Below, piece after piece: positions 16,941 to 25,971 of a stretch of DNA of 64,000 bases. The first letter of the stretch is position 1, and each line of letters begins with the position of its first letter. Below the pieces are notes generated by a model. That model had not been told where the DNA came from. It searched no databases and saw only the letters and a program-made list of their open reading frames with translations. Both the position numbers and the translations under genes were made by a program. Source of the DNA: Salinarimonas sp046292825 (lineage in GTDB: Bacteria > Pseudomonadota > Alphaproteobacteria > Rhizobiales > Beijerinckiaceae); contig NZ_JBKBQG010000011.1 in NCBI RefSeq assembly GCF_046292825.1, positions 1 to 64,000 of the forward strand, written 5' to 3'.

Positions 16941-17426
16941 TTGGCCGCGGTCGACGCAAAACGAGACGACGAGAGCGAAAGCGTGCCGTTCTGGCGCAGG
17001 AAGTCCCTCGCGCAGATGAGCGATGCCGAGTGGGAGAGCCTGTGCGACGGCTGCGCGCGCTGCTGCCTCGTCAAGCTCGAGGACGAGGATACGAGCGAGG
17101 TCGCCTACACGGACGTCGCCTGCACCCTCCTCGATGCCGGCACCTGCCGTTGCCGCGACTACGAGAGCCGCCAGGCGAAGGTGCCCGATTGCGTGCGCCT
17201 GACGCCGGAGGTGGTCGAGGGCCTCACCTGGCTGCCCCATACCTGCGCCTACCGCCTGATCGCCGAGGGCCGCGACCTCCCCGCCTGGCACCCCCTCCTC
17301 ACCGGCGACCCCGACAGCGTCCACGCGGCCGGCATCTCGGTGCGCGGGCGCGTCTCCGCCTCGGAGGACGAGGTGGGGCTGGTGGAGATCGTGGCGCGGG
17401 TGGTGGAATGGCCGTGGGAGGAGTGA
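16941..17426 (+). CDS. YcgN-family cysteine-cluster protein (UPF0260)
   Basis: A protein of about 161 residues with the family cysteine pattern: CDGCARCC, then ACTLLDAGTCRC, then DC and HTC. These probably bind zinc or an iron-sulfur cluster; the family belongs to the Fe-S/zinc YkgJ-type superfamily and has no settled function. The opening PFWRRKSLAQMSDAEWESLC is typical. The start is taken as TTG at 16941 because GGGAGTGGG precedes it; GTG at 16983 is an alternative. It diverges from the PBP1A gene and runs codirectionally with the CinA-like gene 59 bp on. Confidence 0.9.
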   Translation: MAAVDAKRDDESESVPFWRRKSLAQMSDAEWESLCDGCARCCLVKLEDEDTSEVAYTDVACTLLDAGTCRCRDYESRQAKVPDCVRLTPEVVEGLTWLPHTCAYRLIAEGRDLPAWHPLLTGDPDSVHAAGISVRGRVSASEDEVGLVEIVARVVEWPWEE

Positions 17427-17485
17427 GGGAGCCGCTTGCCCCCGCCCGCGCGCGGCGCTAAAGGCTGCTGCGCGAGGAGCGCTTC

Positions 17486-18250
17486 ATGGCAAACGACATC
17501 GTGGCAAACGACCCCGTCACCGCCGCCTTGCTCGTCATCGGCGACGAGATCCTCTCCGGCCGCACCAAGGACAAGAATATCGGCCATATCGCCGAATATC
17601 TGACCGGCATCGGCATCGACCTGCGCGAGGTGCGCGTCGTGCCCGACATGGCCGAAGAGATCGTCGCGGCGGTGAACGCGCTGCGCGCCCGCTACACCTA
17701 CCTGTTCACGACCGGCGGCATCGGCCCCACCCACGACGACATCACCGCCGACTGCATCGCGCAGGCGCTCGGGCGCGGGATCGACATCGATCCGCGCGCG
17801 GTGGCGATGATGCGCGAGCGCTACGCGGAGGGCGAGCTCAACGAGGCGCGGCTGCGCATGGCGCGCATTCCCGAGGGCGCGGATCTCATCGAGAACCCGA
17901 TCTCCAAGGCGCCGGGCTTCATGCTCGAGAACGTGATCGTCATGGCGGGCGTGCCCTCGATCATGCAGGCCATGCTCGACGCCGTCGCCCCGCGGCTGCG
18001 GGCGGGCGCGCGCATGATCGTCGAGACGATCGACGCCGCCGGTCTCGCGGAGGGGCACTACGCGAACGGGCTCGCGGCGCTCGCGAAGGCGCATGAGGGC
18101 GTCTCGCTCGGCTCCTACCCGTCCTTCACCGGCAGCGGCTTCCGCAACCAGATCGTCGTGCGCGGGCGCGACGCGCAGGCGGTTGCGGCGGCGGCCGAGG
18201 CGGTGCGCGCGCTCCTCGCGAGCCTCGCCGGCGACGCCGCCCCGATCTGA
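17486..18250 (+). CDS. Molybdopterin-binding / CinA N-terminal-like protein
   Basis: A 254-residue protein with the MoCF-biosynthesis fold: VIGDEILSGRTKDKN near the N-terminus and the phosphate-binding TTGGIGPTHDDITAD at about 76-90. These match the N-terminal (competence/damage-inducible CinA-type) domain, which in some members hydrolyses ADP-ribose or binds molybdopterin. The C-terminal nicotinamide-nucleotide amidase domain of full CinA is absent, as in many alphaproteobacterial homologues. It is followed after 45 bp by gpt on the same strand. Confidence 0.9.
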   Translation: MANDIVANDPVTAALLVIGDEILSGRTKDKNIGHIAEYLTGIGIDLREVRVVPDMAEEIVAAVNALRARYTYLFTTGGIGPTHDDITADCIAQALGRGIDIDPRAVAMMRERYAEGELNEARLRMARIPEGADLIENPISKAPGFMLENVIVMAGVPSIMQAMLDAVAPRLRAGARMIVETIDAAGLAEGHYANGLAALAKAHEGVSLGSYPSFTGSGFRNQIVVRGRDAQAVAAAAEAVRALLASLAGDAAPI

Positions 18251-18295
18251 CCTCGACCACCGATCCGCACTTCTGCCCACCGAGAGGCGACCCTC

Positions 18296-18799
18296 ATGAG
18301 CCCCGTTCCGCCCAAAGCCTTCCCCGTGTCCTGGGACCAGTTCCACCGCGACGCGCGCGCCCTCGCCTGGCGGCTCGCCGAGAGCGGGCCCTTCGAGGGG
18401 ATCGTCTGCATCACCCGCGGCGGCCTCGTGCCGGCGGCGATCATCGCGCGCGAGCTCGAGATCCGGCTGATCGAGACGGTCTGCGTCGCGAGCTATCACG
18501 ACTACCAGAACCAGGGGCAGCTCGTCGTCCTCAAGGACATCGCCGAGAAGGTGCGCTCCCTCGGCGAGGGCGGCGGCAAGGTGCTCGTGATCGACGATTT
18601 GACGGACACCGGCAAGACCGCGCGCGTCGTGCGCGAGATGATGCCGAACGCCCATTTCGCCACCGTCTACGCCAAGCCCGCCGGCCGTCCGCTGGTCGAT
18701 ACCTTCGTCACCGAAGTGAGCCAGGACACCTGGATCTACTTCCCCTGGGACATGGGCCTCACCTTCCAGCCCCCGATCCGCGACGGCGCGCAAGGCTGA
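18296..18799 (+). CDS. gpt: Xanthine phosphoribosyltransferase (purine salvage)
   Basis: A 167-residue type I phosphoribosyltransferase that converts xanthine or guanine plus PRPP to the nucleotide. The PRPP-binding motif is VLVIDDLTDTGKT near residues 96-108, and the PPi-loop region is ITRGGLVPA. The base-recognising C-terminus reads TWIYFPWDMG, a close match to E. coli Gpt-type enzymes. GAGAGGCGACCCTC precedes the ATG. It stands tail-to-tail with mazG. Confidence 0.95.
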   Translation: MSPVPPKAFPVSWDQFHRDARALAWRLAESGPFEGIVCITRGGLVPAAIIARELEIRLIETVCVASYHDYQNQGQLVVLKDIAEKVRSLGEGGGKVLVIDDLTDTGKTARVVREMMPNAHFATVYAKPAGRPLVDTFVTEVSQDTWIYFPWDMGLTFQPPIRDGAQG

Positions 18800-18856
18800 G
18801 GGGGGACGGGGCGGCTCTCCCTGCGCGCCGAGCGACGGTCCGGCCGGGAACGAAGC

Positions 18857-19669
18857 CTAACCGGTCGTCGCGTCCCCCTTCGCCGCCTGCCAGTGCCGCT
18901 CCATCTCCTCGAGCGTGGCGTCGGCGAGCGTGCGCCCCTGCGCCGCGAGCGCGTCCTCGATCGCGGCGAAGCGGCGGGTGAACTTGACGTTCGTGCCCAT
19001 CAGGGCGGCTTCGGGGTCGATGCCGCTGTGGCGCGCGAGGTTCGCCACCGCAAACAGGAGATCGCCGATCTCGTCCTGAACGCGCGCGCGATCGCCGCTC
19101 GCGAGCGCCTCCTTCGTCTCGGATAGCTCCTCCTCGATCTTGGCGATCACCTGCGCCGTGTCCGGCCAATCGAAGCCGACGCTCGCGGCGCGTTTGGAGA
19201 GCTTGTCGGCGCGCGCGAGCGCCGGGGCGTGGCGCGGCACGTCGTCGAGGAGCCGCTCGGGGGCGAGGCCGCGACGGGCGGCGCGCTCGGCCTTCTCGGC
19301 GGCCTTGATCTCCCCCCACATCCGCTTGATCTCGTCGGGCGAGCGGGTGCGCGCCTCGCCGAAGACGTGCGGATGGCGCCGGATCAGCTTCTCGGTGATG
19401 GCCTGGACCACGTCGCCGAAGGCGAAGGCGCCCGCCTCCTCGGCCATGCGCGCGTGGAAGACGACCTGCAGGAGGAGATCGCCGAGCTCGTCGCGCAGAT
19501 CGGCGAGATCCCCGCGCGCGATCGCGTCCGCCACCTCGTAGGCCTCCTCGATCGTGTAGGGCGCGATCGTCTCGAAGCTCTGGGCCACGTCCCAGGCGCA
19601 GCCGCTCTCGCGGTCGCGCAGGGCGGCCATGATCGCGATCAGGCGCTCGATGTCGGGGGAGGGGGTCAC
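18857..19669 (-). CDS. mazG: Nucleoside triphosphate pyrophosphohydrolase MazG
   Basis: A 270-residue protein with two MazG helical domains. The first has TIEEAYEVADAI with RDELGDLLLQVVFHARMA, and the second has KIEEELSETKEAL with QDEIGDLLFAVANLAR; the acidic residues coordinate magnesium. It hydrolyses NTPs or dNTPs to NMP plus pyrophosphate and is regarded as a house-cleaning enzyme. The start is placed at GTG 19669, seven bases after CGGAG, giving the normal family length; upstream in-frame ATGs would add up to 42 poorly conserved residues. Confidence 0.95.
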   Translation of the reverse strand: MTPSPDIERLIAIMAALRDRESGCAWDVAQSFETIAPYTIEEAYEVADAIARGDLADLRDELGDLLLQVVFHARMAEEAGAFAFGDVVQAITEKLIRRHPHVFGEARTRSPDEIKRMWGEIKAAEKAERAARRGLAPERLLDDVPRHAPALARADKLSKRAASVGFDWPDTAQVIAKIEEELSETKEALASGDRARVQDEIGDLLFAVANLARHSGIDPEAALMGTNVKFTRRFAAIEDALAAQGRTLADATLEEMERHWQAAKGDATTG

Positions 19670-19757
19670 GGACGGCTCCGGGAGGGCGCATGGTTCACCC
19701 CCTCTTAACGCGCTCTTGCCAGGATGACGAGGATTCGTGTCGTCGAAGTAGCGTTCC

Positions 19758-20066
19758 ATGAACCATGACAGCGCCGAGATCCTGCCCTTCGGCAAGGCCC
19801 GTTCCCACCACCGAGCCTTCGCTCCGCGCTTCCGAGAACCCTGCCAGAAGTCCCTCCTCGACGCCGCCTATGGCAGCGGCGGCCTGCCCGTCGCCGCCGC
19901 CGACGGGGCGACGAAGCGCGTCGCCGCGCGGCTGACATTGATGGGCCTCCTCGACATCGCCGAGATCGACGAGGCGGGCGGGGCGCGCCGCCTGCGGGCG
20001 TCCGAGGCGATGCTCGCCGACCTCGCGCGGCCCTGGCACCTCGCGCGCCCGCGCACGGCCTTCTAG
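19758..20066 (+). CDS. Hypothetical protein, 102 residues
   Basis: I do not recognise this family. The protein opens with a polar stretch (NHDSAEILPFGKARSHHRAF) and then has a helix-rich segment, GATKRVAARLTLMGLLDIAEIDEAGGARRLRASEAMLADLARPW. It has no signal peptide, membrane span or cysteine motif beyond one Cys. The reading frame diverges from mazG. The Shine-Dalgarno element is weak. Codon use looks normal for the window, which mildly favours a real gene. Confidence 0.5.
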   Translation: MNHDSAEILPFGKARSHHRAFAPRFREPCQKSLLDAAYGSGGLPVAAADGATKRVAARLTLMGLLDIAEIDEAGGARRLRASEAMLADLARPWHLARPRTAF

Positions 20067-20155
20067 GCACGCATGCCCCAGCGGAGGGCTTCCCCCCGCG
20101 CCTCCTCCGCGCTTTGATCGGGGCCGACCGACCCGAGAGCGCGAGGGATGCGAGC

Positions 20156-20791
20156 ATGAGGAAGCTGACCCGAGACGAGATGGCCGCCCGCGTCGCCGCC
20201 GACATTCCGGAGGGCGCCTACGTCAATCTCGGCATCGGCCTGCCGACGCGCGTCGCCGACCATCTGCCGGCGGATCGCGAGATCGTCCTCCACACCGAGA
20301 ACGGCCTTCTCGGGATGGGTCCCCGCCCGCCGGCCGGCGAGGAGGACCCGGAGCTGATCAATGCCGGCAAGCAGCCTGTGACCGCACGCACGGGGTCTGC
20401 CTATTTCCACCACGCCGACAGCTTCGCCATGATGCGCGGCGGCCATCTCGACATCTGCGTGCTCGGCGCCTTCCAGGTCTCGGTGGCGGGCGATCTCGCC
20501 AATTGGCACACGGGCGCGCCCGACGCGATCCCCGCCGTCGGCGGCGCGATGGACCTCGCCATCGGCGCCAAGCGTGTCTTCGTGATGATGGAGCACCTGA
20601 CGAAGGACGGGCGCTCGAAGATCGTGCCCGACTGCACCTATCCGCTGACCGGCCGCGCCTGCGTCTCGCGCATCTACACCGACCTCGCGACGATCGAGGT
20701 CACCCCCGAGGGGCTTTTCGCACGCGACCTCGTGGAAGGGCTCGACATGGGGGCGCTGGCCGAGCTGTCGGGCGTGCCGATCCGCGGGTGA
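20156..20791 (+). CDS. 3-oxoacid CoA-transferase, B (beta) subunit
   Basis: A 211-residue beta subunit of a class I CoA-transferase (ScoB/AtoA/PcaJ type), which moves CoA from succinyl-CoA to a 3-oxoacid such as acetoacetate or 3-oxoadipate. It has the GIGLPT loop at 26-31, and E48 in HTENGLLGMGP is the expected catalytic Glu. GGAMDLAIGAKRVFVMMEH and CTYPLTG follow. The ATG lies behind GAGGG. The partner alpha subunit is normally directly upstream and often overlaps, but here the upstream gene is an unrelated 102-residue protein and no alpha subunit is in the window. It must be encoded elsewhere, or this copy is an orphan. Substrate is undetermined. Confidence 0.9.
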   Translation: MRKLTRDEMAARVAADIPEGAYVNLGIGLPTRVADHLPADREIVLHTENGLLGMGPRPPAGEEDPELINAGKQPVTARTGSAYFHHADSFAMMRGGHLDICVLGAFQVSVAGDLANWHTGAPDAIPAVGGAMDLAIGAKRVFVMMEHLTKDGRSKIVPDCTYPLTGRACVSRIYTDLATIEVTPEGLFARDLVEGLDMGALAELSGVPIRG

Positions 20792-20793
20792 AA

Positions 20794-21091
20794 TCCCTCC
20801 CCGTAGGGGAGGGTGGCCTCCGAGCCGAAGGCGACGGAGGTCGGGTGGGGCCCGAGGTTCGAAGGACAATCTCCACCCGGGCCCCACCCGGCCTTTCTCG
20901 CTTGCGCTCGAAAGTCCACCCTCCCCTCCGGGGAGGGAGGGGGCGGCGAATCGCTCCCCGTAGGGGAGGGTGGCCTCCGAGCCGAAGGCGACGGAGGTCG
21001 GGTGGGGCCCGAGGTTCGAAGCACGATCTCCACCCGGGCCCCACCCGGCCTGTCTCGCTGACGCCAGTCCACCCTCCCCTCCGGGGAGGGA
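20794..21091. repeat. Tandem pair of palindromic intergenic elements, locus B
   Basis: Units at about 20794-20938 and 20951-21091 have the same plan as those at 1-326: TCCCTCCCCGTAGGGGAGGG at the left, CCACCCTCCCCTCCGGGGAG at the right, and an inner GGGTGGGGCCCG / CGGGCCCCACCC pair. They fill nearly all of the 340 bp between the CoA-transferase and ChaN-like genes, starting 3 bp after the former's stop. No gene is seen in the stretch. Confidence 0.85.
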
Positions 21092-21131
21092 GGCCCATTG
21101 CACCGACGCGCGCAGCGCCTATGTCGGCTCG

Positions 21132-22103
21132 ATGCGATCCCTCTTCCCCGCCGCGCTCCTCCTCGCTGCCCTCGCCCTGCCCGCCGCAGCGTCCGCGCCG
21201 CCGGAGCCGGTCCTGCCGGCCGCGCATCCCCTCTCGGGCACGATCCTCGACGCGCGCACCGGCGCCGCGATCGAGCCGGCGGAGGTCGCGGCGCGGATCG
21301 GCGCGGCCGATCTCGTCCTCCTCGGCGAGCGCCACGGCAATCCGGATCATCACGCGCTCCAGGCCTGGGCGACCGGCATCGCGGCGGCTGCCGCGCCGGA
21401 GGGCAGGGTGGTGCTCGAGATGGTGGCGCGCGCCGACGACGCCCCGCTCGTTCGCGCGCGCGCGCCGGAGGACGTCGCCGGCCTCGGCGAAGCGCTGGCC
21501 TGGGAGGCGCGGGGCTGGCCCGAATTCGCGCTCTACGCGCCGATCCTCGACGCGGCGCTCGGCGCCGGCTGGCGGCTGTCCGGCGGGGACGTCTCGCGCG
21601 AGCCGCTGATGGCGGTCGCCCGCGACGGCCTCGCCGCGCTCGATTCCGAGATGCGCGCGGCGCTCTCCCTCGACGCGCCGCTCGCCGCGCAGGAGCAGGC
21701 GCGGCTGTCGCGCGCGATCGCGCTCGGCCATTGCGATCTCCTGCCGGCCGAGCGCATCCCGCCCATGGCGGACGCGCAGCGTCTGCGCGATGCGACCCTC
21801 GCCGACGCGCTCCTCGCGGAGGACGGCCCGGCCGTGCTGATCGCGGGAGCGCTGAACGTCGATCGCGGGATGGGGGTGCCTGCCTACCTCGCGCGGCGCG
21901 CGCCCGAGCGGAGCGTGCTGGCGATCGCCTTCGTGGAGATCGGCGCGGACGGGCCCCTGCCGGAGGAGAGCGTCGCCGGCTTCGGCTCGCCGCAGGCCGC
22001 CTTCGACATCGTCTGGCTGACGGGCGCGCCCGCGCGCGAGGATCCGTGCCTCGCGCTCGCCGAGCGATTCGGCCGAAGCGGCGCGTCGTCGCGGGAACCC
22101 TGA
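21132..22103 (+). CDS. ChaN-like haem-binding-family exported protein
   Basis: A 323-residue protein with a signal peptide (residues 1-21, AAA-S-A cleavage region) and the ChaN core. LVLLGERHGNPDHHALQ contains the conserved Glu-x-His, GRVVLEMVARADD follows, and a late ILIAGALNVDRGMGVP-like block is present. ChaN family proteins bind haem between two monomers in Campylobacter; a role in iron uptake is inferred there. No Cys is found at the signal cleavage point, so it is probably a soluble periplasmic protein and not a lipoprotein. No haem or iron transport genes are nearby. Confidence 0.82.
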   Translation: MRSLFPAALLLAALALPAAASAPPEPVLPAAHPLSGTILDARTGAAIEPAEVAARIGAADLVLLGERHGNPDHHALQAWATGIAAAAAPEGRVVLEMVARADDAPLVRARAPEDVAGLGEALAWEARGWPEFALYAPILDAALGAGWRLSGGDVSREPLMAVARDGLAALDSEMRAALSLDAPLAAQEQARLSRAIALGHCDLLPAERIPPMADAQRLRDATLADALLAEDGPAVLIAGALNVDRGMGVPAYLARRAPERSVLAIAFVEIGADGPLPEESVAGFGSPQAAFDIVWLTGAPAREDPCLALAERFGRSGASSREP

Positions 22104-22164
22104 GCTCTGCCTCTCGCGTTCGCCACCCGGAGCCCCGAGGGGGCACGATGGAGACGAACGAGCG

Positions 22165-22380
22165 ATGAGCGATCACCCCATTCCGCCTCAGGACATCGAC
22201 GCGCGGCGGCTCGCGGAGACCCGCTCCCGCCTCGCCGAGGAGGCCCGCCGCCACGAGCGGGATCGCCCCGCGATCGACGCCCCGGGCCGCGACGATGCGC
22301 CGAGAGGCGGCGGGGACATCGTTCGCGAGGGCAGCGAGCGCGCCGATTCCGTCGCGCAGACCGGCAAGCCGATCCCCTGA
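22165..22380 (+). CDS. Hypothetical small hydrophilic protein, 71 residues
   Basis: Unrecognised. The sequence is strongly polar and probably disordered, with an Arg/Glu-rich helix-like middle (RRLAETRSRLAEEARRHERDRP) and a Gly/Asp/Arg-rich tail. GGAGACGAACGAGCG precedes the ATG. It is codirectional with the ChaN-like gene, 61 bp downstream, and convergent with the 8-oxoguanine deaminase gene. No function is proposed. Confidence 0.5.
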   Translation: MSDHPIPPQDIDARRLAETRSRLAEEARRHERDRPAIDAPGRDDAPRGGGDIVREGSERADSVAQTGKPIP

Positions 22381-22429
22381 GGCGTGCCGGCGGCCCGCGC
22401 GCCACCGATCGCTTGAGCGAAATGCCGCC

Positions 22430-23764
22430 TCAGGCGAATTTCCGCGCCGCCGCCGAATGCGCCTCGACGAGGGCGCGCAGGTCGAGGCCCGGCGGCACGC
22501 CGTCGACGACGCGCCAGGTGCCCGCGACCATCACCCGGTCGGCCCGGTTCGCCCCGCACAGGACGAGGGCGGCGATCGGGTCGTGCGCGCCCGAGTAGCG
22601 CAGCTCGTCGAGGGTGAAGAGCGCGAGATCGGCCTGCAGCCCCACCGCGATGCGCCCGATGTCCTTGCGCCCGAGGCAGCGCGCCGAGCCTTCCGTCGCC
22701 CAGCGCAAAGCGTCGCGATGCGTCACCGCCGAGGCCGAGCCGTAATGCAGGCGGTTGACGAGGACGGCGTGGCGCACCTCCTCCATCAGGTTCGAGCTGT
22801 CGTTCGAGGCCGAGCCGTCGACGCCGAGACCCACGGGGCTGCCGGCGGCCTCCAATTCCCGCGTCTTGCAGAAGCCCGAGGCGAGCGTCGCGTTCGAGGT
22901 CGGGCAATGGCAGACGCCGACGCCCGCGCGCCCGAGCCGCTCGCATTCCTCGCAGGTGAAGTGGACGCCGTGGGCGAGCCAGGTGCGCGGCCCCATCCAG
23001 CCCGCCTCCTCCAGCCAATCGAGCGGGCGCAGGCCGAAGCGCTCGAGGCAATAGGCCTCCTCGTCCTTGGTCTCGGCGAGATGCGTGTGCAGGCGGCAAT
23101 CGTGCTTCTCCGCGAGGCGCGCCGATTGACGCATCAGCGGCAGGCCGACGACGAAGGGCGCGCAGGGGGCGAGCGCGATCTGCGTCATCGCGCCCTCCGA
23201 GCGGTCGTGGTAGCGGTTCAGGAGGCGCTCGGAATCGGCGAGGATCGTGTCCTCGTCCTGCACGCAATGGTCGGGCGGCGCGGCGCCGTCGCTCACGCCG
23301 AGCGAGAGCGAGCCGCGGGTCATCACCGCGCGGATGCCGATGGCGCGCGCCTCCTCCACCTCGATGTCGATCGCGTCCTCGAGCCCGCGCGCGAACAGGT
23401 AATGGTGGTCCATCGCCGTCGTGCAGCCCGACATCAGGAGCTCGGCGAGCGCGAGCCGCACCGCGAGGCGGAACATCTCCGGGTCGATCCGGCCCCAGAT
23501 CGGATAGAGGCTCATGAGCCAGGGGAAGAGCTCGCGGTCCATGCCCTTGGGATGAGCGCGCGCGAGCGTCTGGAAGAAATGGTGGTGGGTGTTGATCAGC
23601 CCGGGGATCACCACATGGCGCGAGGCGTCGAACGCCTCGTCGACCGGCGCGGACGGCGCCCGCCCGCTCGCGACGAGTTCGACGATGCGGGTGTCCTCCA
23701 CGACGATCCCGCCCCCCGCGTCCTCGGCGAGGATCGCGAGCGGGTTCTTGATCCACAGACGCAT
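22430..23764 (-). CDS. 8-oxoguanine deaminase (amidohydrolase superfamily)
   Basis: A 444-residue metal-dependent deaminase. Metal ligands are visible in PGLINTHHHFFQTL (HxH, about 55-68), in LHTHLAETKDEEAYC and in LAHGVHF, with the catalytic Asp in GLGVDGSASND. The stretches LFPWLMSLYPIW and SGCTTAMDHHYLF follow closely what I recall of Pseudomonas aeruginosa PA0142, shown to convert 8-oxoguanine to urate. Related atrazine chlorohydrolase-type deaminases are an alternative. The likely role is disposal of oxidised guanine, in keeping with other nucleotide-cleaning genes in the window (mazG, gpt). It begins 149 bp after the HWE kinase on the same strand. Confidence 0.88.
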   Translation of the reverse strand: MRLWIKNPLAILAEDAGGGIVVEDTRIVELVASGRAPSAPVDEAFDASRHVVIPGLINTHHHFFQTLARAHPKGMDRELFPWLMSLYPIWGRIDPEMFRLAVRLALAELLMSGCTTAMDHHYLFARGLEDAIDIEVEEARAIGIRAVMTRGSLSLGVSDGAAPPDHCVQDEDTILADSERLLNRYHDRSEGAMTQIALAPCAPFVVGLPLMRQSARLAEKHDCRLHTHLAETKDEEAYCLERFGLRPLDWLEEAGWMGPRTWLAHGVHFTCEECERLGRAGVGVCHCPTSNATLASGFCKTRELEAAGSPVGLGVDGSASNDSSNLMEEVRHAVLVNRLHYGSASAVTHRDALRWATEGSARCLGRKDIGRIAVGLQADLALFTLDELRYSGAHDPIAALVLCGANRADRVMVAGTWRVVDGVPPGLDLRALVEAHSAAARKFA

Positions 23765-23913
23765 GACGGTCCCTCCGAGCGGCGACGACGACGCCTGCTC
23801 AGCAAGACTCGCGCCAGCGCGCCGGCACGGGGGGCTCTTCGAGGAGAGGATGGATGCCCTTTGCGGGCACGGTCGTCGCGTCGCCCTCGGAAACGGGCGG
23901 GAAAAGCGCCGCC

Positions 23914-25971
23914 CTACACCGCGAGCGCGCGCTCGGGGACGTCGTCGCAGGCCGGGAGGCGGAAGGTGCAGACGAGACCCTCGCGCGCGAAATCGAGGCG
24001 CACGTCGGCGACGTCGCGGGAGAGCTCGCTCGCGATGAGCCGAAGGCCGAAACCCCGGCGCGTCGGCTCGCTGACGGGCGGGCCGCCCTCCTCGCGCCAT
24101 TCGACCCGCAGATGCGCCCCCTCGCTCCACCAGGCGATCCGGACCCGGCCGCCGGGCGCGGAGAGCGACCCGTGCCGGATGGCGTTCGTGGCGAGCTCGT
24201 GCAGCGCGAGCGACAGGCCGAGCGCCGTGCGCGGGGCGAGCAGCCGGTCCGGCCCTTCGATCGCGAAGGCTCCGCCCGCGCCGCCGCCGAAAGGCTCGAC
24301 GGCCGCGCCGACGATCTCGCCCAGCGGCGCCGCCGACCAGAAGCCGCGGGTGACCACGTCGTGCGCGCGGGAGAGCGCGAGGAGGCGCCCTTCGAAGACG
24401 CGGCGCGCAGCCGCGACGTCGTCCCCGCGCAGGCTCTGCTGGGCGATGCCCTGGATCGTGGCGAGCGTGTTCTTCACCCGGTGGTTCAGCTCCGCGATCA
24501 GCACCGTGCGGTGCCCTTCCGCGTCCTTGAGGCTCTGGATGTTGGTGCTCGCGCCGAACCAGCCGGTCAGGCGGCCCTCGCCGTCGAAGACGGGCTCGGC
24601 GCGCGCGAGGAACCACTCGTATTCCCCGTCCGCGCGGCGGAAACGGAACTGCCCCTCGTAGGGCGTCCGCCCCGCGATCGCCGCGCGCCAGGCGGCGACG
24701 GTGAGCTCGCGGTCCTGCGGGTGCAGCAGCGCGGCGATGTCGCCCGGCGCGATCGGCGATCGCGTGCCGGTGAAGGCGAAGAAGCGCTCGTTGGCGTATT
24801 CGAAGGTGCCGTCCGGCCGCGCGAGCCAGACGATCGACGGCACGAGCTCGGAGAGGGTGCGGAAGCGCTCCTCGCTCGCGGCGAGCGCGAGGCTGCGCGC
24901 CTCGATCTCGGCGGCCATCCCGTCGAAGGCGTCGCGCAGGCGGCCGAACTCGTCCGTGCGGGCGATCCCGCCCCCGACGCGCGCCGCGTAATCGCCCGCG
25001 CGCCAGCGTCGCGCGGCGGTCTCCAGCGCGGCGACCGGCGCGCCGACGAAGCGCCGCCCGCCCCACCACGCCGCCCCGAGCGCGAGGCCGATGCTGCCGA
25101 CGAGGAGGACGAGCGCCTGCCGGTCGGCGGCGTCGATCGGCGCCATCACCCGGTCGCGCCGGACGCCCGTGCCGATATAGACGTCGAATCCGGCGCCCGG
25201 CTCGCCGAAGGCGAGGCCGTTGATCGCGCCGATCCGCCGCACGCCCTCCTGGTCGACGCCCTCGATGGCGCCCTGCTCGGCGAGGGTCGCGAAGGCCCGC
25301 TGCGCGGCGCTCGCCTCCTGCCCCACGACCGTGCCCGGCCCCGGCACGCGCAGGAGATAGACGAAGTTGCGATCGGCGACGGAGACGACCGTGTCGTCGT
25401 CGGCGAAGCGGCTCGAGAGCCGCTCGGCGAGCCAGTCGAGCCGGATGCCCACGAGGACGGAGCCGATCGGCTCTCCCCCGGAGGCGCGCGTCAGCGGGTA
25501 GGCGGCGGTGAGGAACGTCGCCCCGCTCGGCGCGCGACCGTAGCCGCCGAGAGCGAAGCGTCCCGTCGCCATCGCGCGCGCGTGATGGTCGCCCGTCACG
25601 CGCACGCCTTCGGGCATCGGCGCCTCCGAGCAGACGATCGTGCCGTCCCGGGCGGCGACCGCGAGGCCGATGCCGACGGGGTAATTGCCGGCGAGTTCGG
25701 CGAGGACGCGCGTGCAGGCGGTGGCGTCGGCCTGCGGGCTCGACACCGCGCTCGCGACCGCCGGCACGCGGGCGAGGGTGATCGCGAGGCGCTCGACGCC
25801 CTCGACGATCTGGCGCAGCTCCCCGGCGACGCTCGCGCCGAGGCGCGCCGCGGAATCGTAGACTTCCGCCTCGCGCAGCTCGCGCACGGTCCATTGGCCG
25901 TGGACGGCGACCGCGAGGCCGGGCAGGAGCGCGACGAGGACGATCAGGAGGAGGCGGGCGAAGATCGGCAT
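23914..25971 (-). CDS. HWE-family sensor histidine kinase with extracytoplasmic sensor, HAMP and PAS
   Basis: A 685-residue membrane kinase. Order: TM1 (about 6-24), periplasmic dCache-like region (25-280), TM2 (284-303), HAMP (305-365), PAS (368-478) and the HWE kinase core. The phosphoacceptor H497 lies in AELNHRVKNTLATIQ, a Ser/Asn box follows in LHELATNAIRHGSLS, and the WREEGGPPV segment holds the Trp-x-Glu that names the family. HWE kinases are common in alphaproteobacteria and often use single-domain receivers. Its ATG overlaps the stop of such a receiver gene by one base (TGATG), which supports coupled translation and a cognate pair. The signal is unknown. Confidence 0.93.
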   Translation of the reverse strand: MPIFARLLLIVLVALLPGLAVAVHGQWTVRELREAEVYDSAARLGASVAGELRQIVEGVERLAITLARVPAVASAVSSPQADATACTRVLAELAGNYPVGIGLAVAARDGTIVCSEAPMPEGVRVTGDHHARAMATGRFALGGYGRAPSGATFLTAAYPLTRASGGEPIGSVLVGIRLDWLAERLSSRFADDDTVVSVADRNFVYLLRVPGPGTVVGQEASAAQRAFATLAEQGAIEGVDQEGVRRIGAINGLAFGEPGAGFDVYIGTGVRRDRVMAPIDAADRQALVLLVGSIGLALGAAWWGGRRFVGAPVAALETAARRWRAGDYAARVGGGIARTDEFGRLRDAFDGMAAEIEARSLALAASEERFRTLSELVPSIVWLARPDGTFEYANERFFAFTGTRSPIAPGDIAALLHPQDRELTVAAWRAAIAGRTPYEGQFRFRRADGEYEWFLARAEPVFDGEGRLTGWFGASTNIQSLKDAEGHRTVLIAELNHRVKNTLATIQGIAQQSLRGDDVAAARRVFEGRLLALSRAHDVVTRGFWSAAPLGEIVGAAVEPFGGGAGGAFAIEGPDRLLAPRTALGLSLALHELATNAIRHGSLSAPGGRVRIAWWSEGAHLRVEWREEGGPPVSEPTRRGFGLRLIASELSRDVADVRLDFAREGLVCTFRLPACDDVPERALAV

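Noticed and set aside
18800..18856. Intrinsic terminator between gpt and mazG
   Set aside because: The short gap has G/C runs but no clean stem followed by a T-run on either strand.
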